Positions 41,297 to 50,098 of a stretch of DNA of 50,098 nt are shown piece after piece. Both the position numbers and the translations under genes were made by a program. The DNA is from Sphingobium sp. 66-54 (GTDB lineage: Bacteria; Pseudomonadota; Alphaproteobacteria; Sphingomonadales; Sphingomonadaceae), in NCBI GenBank assembly GCA_001899715.1, contig MKWI01000018.1, positions 92,348-142,445 on the forward strand. The letters run 5' to 3'. The notes under the pieces were generated by a model that made no database searches, was not told where the DNA came from, and saw nothing but the letters and a program-made list of their open reading frames with translations. Numbering within the stretch: the first letter of the stretch is position 1; every line of letters starts with the position of its first letter.

Positions 41297-42433
41297 ATGA
41301 CCGAGACGATTGCCCCCGGATTGCTTCCTGAAGGTCTGGCCGACCGGCTGCCGCCACAGGCCGAGGCATCCGCACGCCTCGTGCGCGAGGTGCTCGATAC
41401 CGTCGCCTGCCACGGCTACCGCCGCGTCATGCCTGCCCTCGCCGAATTCGAGGAGACTTTGGTCGCGCGGCTGCAATCCGCCAAGGCCGAGGATCTCTGC
41501 CGTGCGGTCGATCCCGCCTCGCAGCGTACGCTGGCGATCCGCCCGGACATGACTGCACAGATCGGCCGCATCGCCGCCACCCGCCTCGCCTCTGCGCCGC
41601 GCCCGCTACGCCTGTGCTATGGCGGCCCGGTGCTCAAACTGCGCACCGACCAGCTCCGGCCGGAGCGCGAGCGCATGCAGGTGGGCGCCGAAATCATCGG
41701 ATCGGACAGCGTCGCCGCCGCCGTCGAGATCGTCAATGTCGCCATCGAGGCGCTGCAACGCGCGGGTGTGCGGGGCATCACCATCGACTTCACCCTGCCC
41801 GATCTGGTGCCAGCGCTCGCCGCCGGCCCGCTGCCGGTCGCGCCCCAACAGGTCGAGGGGCTACGCGCGCGGCTGGACGCCAAGGATGCGGGCGCCATCG
41901 CCGCCATGGGCGCGGATGCCGCGCCCTACCAGGCGCTGATCGAGGCTACAGGGCCATTCCACCCGGCCATGACACGGCTCGAAGCGATCGACGCCGGTCC
42001 CGCTGGCGGCGCCCTTGCCGAGCGGATCGCCGCCCTGCGCGCCATCGCCAAACCGATCGGCTGGGACATCACCCTCACGCTCGATCCCACCGAGCGGCAC
42101 GGCTTCGAATATCAAAGCTGGTTCGGCTTCTCGATCTTCGCGGAAGGCTTCATCGGAGAGATCGGGCGCGGCGGCAGCTACGCGGTCGCGCATGGAGATG
42201 GGACCAGCGAGCCGGCCATGGGTTTCTCGCTCTATCCCGATCCACTGATCGACGCCGGCTTCGGCGAGGAGACGGGCCGGCGCCTGTTCTTGCCGCTGGG
42301 CCACGATGCCGCACGGGCCGCGGCCCTGCGCGGCGAAGGCTGGATCACCGTGGCCGCCCTGTCCAACGAGGACGATGCTGCCGCCCTCGGTTGCGAGGCC
42401 ATGCTGGCGGGGAATGGCATCACGCCGATCTGA
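41297..42433 (+). CDS. hisZ: ATP phosphoribosyltransferase regulatory subunit HisZ
   Basis: HisZ is a histidyl-tRNA-synthetase paralogue that activates the short HisG in histidine synthesis. The 378-residue protein has class II synthetase motifs (RPDMTAQIGRIAATRL near 88, and PLRLCYGGPVLK near 107). It lacks the anticodon-binding domain of true HisS, and its RGGSYAVAHGD segment stands in for motif 3. ATG 41297 (MTETIAPG) is chosen; an earlier ATG at 41222 lacks support. HisG is not in the window. It follows serA by 132 bases on the same strand. Confidence 0.9.
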   Translation: MTETIAPGLLPEGLADRLPPQAEASARLVREVLDTVACHGYRRVMPALAEFEETLVARLQSAKAEDLCRAVDPASQRTLAIRPDMTAQIGRIAATRLASAPRPLRLCYGGPVLKLRTDQLRPERERMQVGAEIIGSDSVAAAVEIVNVAIEALQRAGVRGITIDFTLPDLVPALAAGPLPVAPQQVEGLRARLDAKDAGAIAAMGADAAPYQALIEATGPFHPAMTRLEAIDAGPAGGALAERIAALRAIAKPIGWDITLTLDPTERHGFEYQSWFGFSIFAEGFIGEIGRGGSYAVAHGDGTSEPAMGFSLYPDPLIDAGFGEETGRRLFLPLGHDAARAAALRGEGWITVAALSNEDDAAALGCEAMLAGNGITPI

Positions 42434-42579
42434 ACGCGCTGGCATGTCCTTGAGCCGGCGAGAGTACGGGTGGGTTCTGAAAGGGCAACGACTCGCTTCC
42501 CCGCCAAACCCCTAACCCGCAGGGCATTTGACTATGCGGCGGGTTCGTGAAATCAGGCCCCGCAACAGAGGAGAACAAA

Positions 42580-43707
42580 ATGGCTGGCTTGCGTTCCGAT
42601 ATCGACCCCGATGGTCTGCTCGAATATTCGGTGGTCTTCACCGACCGCTCGCTCAACCATATGAGCCAGGCGTTCCAGGGCGTCATGCGCGACATCCACG
42701 CGACGCTGTGTGAGGTCTACAACGCCGAGCGCGCCGTGCTCATTCCGGGCGGTGGCACCTATGCCATGGAAGCAGTCGCACGCCAGTTCGCCACCGGCGC
42801 CAAGGTGATGGTCATTCGCAACGGCTTCTTCTCCTATCGCTGGACGCAGATCTTCGAGTCCGGCGCGATCCCTGCCGAGGAGATCGTGATGAAGGCACGG
42901 CGGCAGGGTGACGGGCCGCAAGCACCCTTCGCGCCCGCCCCGGTCGACGAGGTCGTCGCCCGGATCAAGGCCGAGCGCCCGGCGGTGCTGTTCGCCCCGC
43001 ATGTCGAGACTGCATCGGGCATGATCCTGCCGGACGATTATATCCGCGCCGTGGCGGATGCCGTGCATGAGGTCGGCGGGCTGTTCGTGCTCGATTGCAT
43101 CGCCTCTGGCTGCGTGTGGGTAGACATGGCCGCGAGTGGCGTCGACGTGCTGATCTCTGCCCCGCAGAAGGGCTGGTCGGCCGCACCGTCGGCCGGACTG
43201 GTGATGATGCGCGAGACGGCGCTGGAACGCTGCCGTGCTACCAAATCGACCAGCTTCGCCATCGACCTCGGCAAGTGGCTGGCGATCATGGAAGCCTATC
43301 TGAGCGGCGGCCACGCCTATCACGCGACCATGCCGACCGACGCACTGCGCGCCTTCCGCGACGCCATGCTGGAGACCAAGACCATCGGCTTCGAGAAGCT
43401 GCGCGATGCGCAGTGGGAGCAGGGCAATGCGGTGCGCAAGATGCTCGCCGACCGCGGGGTCCCTTCGGTGGCGGCGGAGGGCTTCGGTGCGCCCGGCGTC
43501 GTCGTCTCCTACACCACCGATCCTGAGGTGCAGAGCGGCAAGAAGTTCGGCGCCATCGGCCTCCAGATCGCCTCTGGCGTGCCACTGATGGTCGATGAAG
43601 GCCCGGATTATCACAGCTTCCGCCTCGGCCTGTTCGGGCTGGATAAGTTGACCGACGTCCCGGCGAGCCTCGCCCGGCTCAAAGGCGCCTTCGACCGCGT
43701 CTTTTGA
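42580..43707 (+). CDS. Class V PLP-dependent aminotransferase
   Basis: This 375-residue enzyme belongs to the fold-type I class V group, near alanine-glyoxylate / serine-glyoxylate transaminases. The PLP-binding Asp is D172 (FVLDCIASG), the Schiff-base lysine is K197 (ISAPQKGWSAAPSAG), and the phosphate loop is IPGGGTYAME at 55-64. AGAGGAG lies just before ATG 42580; an upstream in-frame ATG at 42547 is weaker. Its place after serC, serA and hisZ hints at amino-acid metabolism, perhaps serine or glycine linked, but the substrate is not known. Confidence 0.88.
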   Translation: MAGLRSDIDPDGLLEYSVVFTDRSLNHMSQAFQGVMRDIHATLCEVYNAERAVLIPGGGTYAMEAVARQFATGAKVMVIRNGFFSYRWTQIFESGAIPAEEIVMKARRQGDGPQAPFAPAPVDEVVARIKAERPAVLFAPHVETASGMILPDDYIRAVADAVHEVGGLFVLDCIASGCVWVDMAASGVDVLISAPQKGWSAAPSAGLVMMRETALERCRATKSTSFAIDLGKWLAIMEAYLSGGHAYHATMPTDALRAFRDAMLETKTIGFEKLRDAQWEQGNAVRKMLADRGVPSVAAEGFGAPGVVVSYTTDPEVQSGKKFGAIGLQIASGVPLMVDEGPDYHSFRLGLFGLDKLTDVPASLARLKGAFDRVF

Positions 43708-43926
43708 GGCATGACGCTGAGCGGAGCGGGCCGGCGGTCCGTATCCGCCCAGCCATTCGATCCGGCGATGCGTAGCCGTATCCCGGACGTGCCGCTGGTC
43801 CGCCGGGCGACGGCGGCATAGGTCGCACGCATCGTAATAAGCATCCGCCACATTTCCAGTGGCTTGCGCTCCGGCCGGCATTGCGACATGTTCTCATGTG
43901 CAACGCCACGCCAGGAGAGAGCCCCC

Positions 43927-44736
43927 ATGTCCCCCCTGCGACCCCATCTGCTTCTCGCCGCTACACTGCTGGCGACGGGAGGTTTCGTCACACCCCCTGT
44001 CCAGGCCGAGACGGCCTCAATCCCGGTCAACACGGAGATCGCTGCGGCAATCGCGGCGCCGAGCCGCACGGCCGCCAATATCGCGCGCGACAAATATCGT
44101 CATCCGGGCGAGACATTGAGCTTCTTCGGCATCCGTCCGGACCAGACGGTCGTCGAATATATGCCCGCCGGCGGCTGGTATACGGAGATACTGGCGCCAC
44201 TGCTAAGGGGCAGAGGCACATTCTACGCCGCGCAGCCCGCCGGACGCGGGTTCGATGCGCTCAAGGCCAAGCTGGATGGCGATCCCGCCGTCTACGATAA
44301 GGTACATCTCGTGCCCTGGCCCGAGACCGGTATCGCGCCGGGCAGCATCGACACGCTGCTGACCTTCCGCAACATTCACAACATGGTGATGCGCGGTAAT
44401 GAGGCGGCAAGCTTCAAGACCTTCTACGATCTGCTCAAGCCCGGCGGCACGCTCGGCATCGTCGATCACCGCCTGCCCGAGGAACGGGACGGCGCGCTGG
44501 AAAAGACCAGCGGCTACCTCAAGGTCTCCACGGTGCGCCGATTGGCGGAAGCGGCTGGCTTCGTCTTCGAGGAGAGCACGGAGGTCAACGCCAACCCCAA
44601 GGATACGGCCGATTGGGAGAAGGGAGTGTGGATGCTGCCCCCCACGCTCAGCAACGGCGAGGTTGACCGCGACAAATATCTCGCGGTCGGCGAGAGCGAC
44701 CGCATGACGCTGCGGTTCAGGAAGCCGAAGGGATAA
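43927..44736 (+). CDS. Exported class I SAM-dependent methyltransferase-like protein
   Basis: The 269-residue protein has a clear signal peptide (hydrophobic 8-20, cleavage likely after PPVQA at about 27). A Rossmann methyltransferase-like domain follows, with motif I VVEYMPAGGWYTEILAPLL near 75-93 and a post-motif block LLKPGGTLGIVDHRLPEE near 172. It corresponds to the predicted-methyltransferase group often found with signal peptides (COG4798-like). Because SAM is cytoplasmic, the enzyme's site and activity are puzzling. ATG 43927 is the start that yields the signal peptide. It is monocistronic and convergent with acnA. Confidence 0.82.
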   Translation: MSPLRPHLLLAATLLATGGFVTPPVQAETASIPVNTEIAAAIAAPSRTAANIARDKYRHPGETLSFFGIRPDQTVVEYMPAGGWYTEILAPLLRGRGTFYAAQPAGRGFDALKAKLDGDPAVYDKVHLVPWPETGIAPGSIDTLLTFRNIHNMVMRGNEAASFKTFYDLLKPGGTLGIVDHRLPEERDGALEKTSGYLKVSTVRRLAEAAGFVFEESTEVNANPKDTADWEKGVWMLPPTLSNGEVDRDKYLAVGESDRMTLRFRKPKG

Positions 44737-44884
44737 TCGCCGCACCGAGCGGCCGCTCAAAACGGAAGCTCGGGCGCCATCAACCTATATGCCCGACCAA
44801 ATGAGATGGGCTCCAGCTTGCGCCGGAGCCCACAGTCTCATGTCTCTGTTCGCACGGGATTGCCCGTTGTCAGCCCGGTCGCCC

Positions 44885-47557
<2,673 letters not shown>

Positions 47558-47930
47558 CAGCTCAATCTCCTCACTGTCAGTGTCGGGTCGCTCGGCGGGG
47601 AAGGGCGAGCGATCGCGGCAAGGACGCGCGGCCACCCACTTCCGGCCTGATCGGCTCGATCATGGTTCCGGCAAGATGGGACCGCCGGGGGCGGCCCTTC
47701 GGTCCCACGGGCCATAGCGGTTCAAGGCAGCGTGTCAACGGGCGAGCCGGCTGGGGTGGAGCACGCTCGCATGGCAGCCCGGCGAATCCATCCTCTCCAT
47801 AACGGAGCTAATTCCCGGCAGTCCTCGTGCGGAGAGTCAGGCTTCCACCAAATCCGAACAAAAGGGGTTCATTATGGCGCAGAAAATGCGCATAACCGGA
47901 ACAAACGCGGTACGAAAGAGAGGGGCGGCG
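47558..47930. other. Divergent acnA-regulator gap
   Basis: This 373-base stretch holds no supported gene. It contains a strong hairpin at 47677-47707 (TGGGACCG and CGGTCCCA arms) upstream of acnA. Its 3' part has an AAAGGGG box before an alternative start at 47874 for the regulator gene. Confidence 0.5.
47677..47707 (-). promoter_or_regulatory. Hairpin in the acnA leader
   Basis: TGGGACCG (47677-47684) and CGGTCCCA (47700-47707) form a perfect 8-pair stem about 120 bases before the acnA start. A few more C/G pairs are possible in the loop. Without a T-run it is not a clear terminator; it may be a leader structure or an operator. Confidence 0.4.
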
Positions 47931-49034
47931 ATGTATAACAGCGATTGCAGGGCAGAGAGCGCAGTATCCGTATGGCCGCGCGCAAGACATGAAGGAGAAA
48001 AGGTCAGCGCACTAGCCGGACCGCTTGCTCACGTCGAGGTCGATACCCGGCCGACCGTGTTGCTCGTCGGCGACGGGCAGGCGACAGCGGTACTAGCCGA
48101 CTGGGCCGAGCGGGCGGGATTGCGGTGCATCGGACGGATTGCGCCGGAAGACGCGGCCGAACGATTGGCCCGGACGGCGATGCTCAATCTCATTCTGCTC
48201 GACGCGCGCGATATGGACATAAGGCAGCGGCTCGACCGGGCGGGCGGGCAAGCGCTCGCAGGGCATCACGGCCTGCCGGGCGCGCGGCTTGCGGTGATCA
48301 CCGATCTCGCCGGGCTCGATTGCGCACTGGCCATGCTTGACGGGCCGGGGACGGACTTTCTCTGTCAACCGGCGGCAAGCGAGATTATCTCCTTGCTGGT
48401 CATGGCTGCGCTTCACCAGACACCGGCGCCGGCCCTGCCTCTGCACGATGCCGCGCGGGATGGCGATGTAGCGCGCCTTGAACGGCTGAGCGACGAAGTG
48501 CGGCGCCTCGCTGCCACCATCGAGCGTATGACGCTAGGCGAACCGCCGCTGACTCTGGCCGGGGGAATGGTGCTGGACAGGCGCGGCGGCTATCGCGGCG
48601 AACAGGGCACGACCGACTCCGTCGACCGCATCCATACCCGCGCCCGCCAACGGCCTACAGGCCCGACCACCGGGGACGAGCCCAGCGCAATCGAGATTCG
48701 CCGGTTCATCCGCGCGCGGCGGATGCGTGATCAATATCTGCCCGCCGATCTCTTCGCCGATCCGGCCTGGGACATGATGCTGGACCTGTTGGCGGCGCGG
48801 CTCGCCGGGCAGCATGTTTCCGTCTCCAGCCTATGTATCGCGGCCGCTGTTCCGCCCACCACCGCACTGCGCTGGATCCGCCAGCTCACCGACCGCGCGA
48901 TCTTTGCGCGGATCGACGATCCGGCCGATGGGCGGCGTGTCTTTATCGAGTTGACCGAGACCGCGGCTGAAGCAGTGCTCGCGTGGGTACAGGCAGTCCG
49001 GCACAATGGCGGCTTGTTCGCGGAACGACATTGA
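47931..49034 (+). CDS. Winged-helix regulator with receiver-like N terminus
   Basis: This 367-residue protein has an N-terminal alpha/beta domain (about 38-165) that resembles a response-regulator receiver (TVLLVGDGQ... LNLILLDARD... LAVITDL), but the acidic pocket is incomplete. A linker and a C-terminal MarR-type winged helix follow (about 265-350), with PPTTALRWIRQLTDRAIFARI as recognition helix and DDPADGRRVFIELTETA as the wing. ATG 47931 has GAGAGGGG upstream; ATG 47874 with AAAGGGG is an alternative adding 19 residues. Targets and signal are unknown. It is divergent from acnA. Confidence 0.72.
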   Translation: MYNSDCRAESAVSVWPRARHEGEKVSALAGPLAHVEVDTRPTVLLVGDGQATAVLADWAERAGLRCIGRIAPEDAAERLARTAMLNLILLDARDMDIRQRLDRAGGQALAGHHGLPGARLAVITDLAGLDCALAMLDGPGTDFLCQPAASEIISLLVMAALHQTPAPALPLHDAARDGDVARLERLSDEVRRLAATIERMTLGEPPLTLAGGMVLDRRGGYRGEQGTTDSVDRIHTRARQRPTGPTTGDEPSAIEIRRFIRARRMRDQYLPADLFADPAWDMMLDLLAARLAGQHVSVSSLCIAAAVPPTTALRWIRQLTDRAIFARIDDPADGRRVFIELTETAAEAVLAWVQAVRHNGGLFAERH

Positions 49035-49261
49035 AAGAGCACGCCGGAAGGAGAGCCCGGCCATCCTTCCCGCAGCCCCCTCCGGCGATGAGGGTCCCAC
49101 CCTCCCATCTTAGTGATTAGGGCGAAACGCCGGGGGGCTTGCAACGATTCTGGCCGGCACACGTCATGCCTGTCATCTTTGCCCGTCGCCGGCGCCCCAA
49201 GATACGCCATCGCCACCGCTTGCCAGTGGCCCCCTACCCGGATATGGCGAGCGCCCGGACC

Positions 49262-49282
49262 GCGCGGCGGCAAACGCCGCGC
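49262..49282. repeat. Hairpin upstream of tRNA-Val
   Basis: GCGCGGCG and CGCCGCGC form a perfect 8-pair stem with a 5-base loop (GCAAA), four bases before the tRNA. No T-run follows. It may help define the 5' end of the precursor or be an old terminator. The rest of the gap 49035-49261 shows nothing. Confidence 0.4.
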
Positions 49283-49286
49283 TGAA

Positions 49287-49362
<76 letters not shown>

Positions 49363-49433
49363 TATCCCCCAGTTTTATCGACCGTAGTGGAGAACTTCAT
49401 CTGCCACGATGACCGTGGGATATGGCGCTCGGA

Positions 49434-49469
49434 AACAACAAAAGCCTCAGCGTGTCGACGCTGAGGCTT
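49434..49469 (-). terminator. Terminator of the rRNA operon / tRNA-fMet
   Basis: AAGCCTCAGCG (49442-49452) and CGCTGAGGCTT (49459-49469) form a perfect 11-pair stem with a 6-base loop. On the minus strand, T-rich sequence (TTTTGTTGTTT) follows. It lies just downstream of tRNA-fMet. Confidence 0.9.
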
Positions 49470-49483
49470 GAAAGGTCTTAAAT

Positions 49484-49560
<77 letters not shown>

Positions 49561-49660
49561 CCAAATGCGGCATCGGGGCAAGACTGCCGTGCCGCTGTCT
49601 CGAGAAGACATATGTGAATGGGTTTTGTTCCTGTTCAAATCTCATGAGCGCCGGCTGCAA

Positions 49661-49778
49661 TGCCTGGCGACGACCTACTCTTCCGGGGCTTGAGCCACAG
49701 TACCATCGGCGCTGTCCGGTTTCACGGCCGAGTTCGAGATGGGATCGGGTGGGTCACGGACGCCATGGTCACCAAGCA
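49661..49778 (-). rRNA. rrf: 5S ribosomal RNA
   Basis: The minus-strand sequence TGCTTGGTGACCATGGCG...GTCGCCAGGCA has matched ends and the internal CCCGATCCCATCTCGAACTC and GAAGAGTAGGTC segments typical of 5S. The length is about 118 bases. It lies between 23S and tRNA-fMet. Confidence 0.93.
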
Positions 49779-49932
49779 ATGAAGCAGGCGCTCATGCGAG
49801 CGAACAGGGTTTTAATCGATGCACCTTGCTCGATCCTCGGAAGGATCGAAAGACCAAATATCGGGCGACGAGCTTATTCATCCCGCATCGCCGTCCTGAT
49901 CCCAGGACTGTCGATGATGGTGGGACTCTAAC

Positions 49933-50098
<166 letters not shown>

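Noticed and set aside
49262..49282. Hairpin as terminator of the regulator gene
   Set aside because: No T-run follows and it is over 200 bases after the stop; kept only as a hairpin.

Overview
The window is about 50 kb of GC-rich chromosome. Its gene content and synteny fit an alphaproteobacterium of the sphingomonad type: a ChpT phosphotransferase, a serC-serA-hisZ run, an rRNA operon ending 23S-5S-tRNA-fMet, a sigma54-dependent psp operon, and short palindromic intergenic repeats. No species is claimed. Most of it is housekeeping core. No CRISPR array, prophage or intact insertion sequence is visible.

Layout. Positions 74-6251 hold chpT and a compact chemotaxis operon, cheA-cheW-cheY-cheB-cheR. 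Positions 6358-8741 hold a peptidoglycan amidase, the RNase P RNA, and a J-domain/ferredoxin-like/small-ORF operon. Positions 9029-11263 (minus) run ppx/gppA-rlmE-RES gene, with overlapping stops and starts; the RES gene is frameshifted at a run of 11 G. A tRNA-Gln, a HExxH protein and a flavin reductase follow. Positions 12910-18726 are a three-gene RND efflux operon, followed by sufE.

Positions 19745-24205 are the most unusual part. A divergent pspF faces a minus-strand psp operon with a consensus sigma54 promoter, a short secreted or membrane peptide, pspA, pspB and pspC. Five more small PspB-like membrane proteins follow, most with the same coiled-coil tail (LERI.TD). This looks like an expanded, largely uncharacterised envelope-stress array.

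Positions 24443-30145 carry Fe/Mn superoxide dismutase, a universal stress protein, the E2 and E3 subunits of pyruvate dehydrogenase with a membrane protein and a thioesterase between them, and a PAP2 phosphatase. Positions 30333-32535 carry a TauE-type permease, a small conserved protein and one lower-GC accessory gene. Positions 32623-34453 are a glnK-amtB operon with a second consensus sigma54 promoter and an intrinsic terminator.

Positions 34605-47557 carry prephenate dehydratase, a membrane-anchored cytochrome c, a LOG-family protein, an extensin-like lipoprotein, serC-serA-hisZ, a class V aminotransferase, an exported methyltransferase and aconitase. The window ends with a winged-helix regulator, tRNA-Val, and the tail of an rRNA operon on the minus strand (tRNA-fMet, 5S and the 3' end of 23S).

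Two regulatory themes join the genes. Sigma54 serves both nitrogen scavenging (glnK-amtB) and envelope stress (psp). Phosphorelay proteins (ChpT, Che) sit at the left end. Statements about individual domains are read from the protein sequences; function in this organism is inferred from the families.
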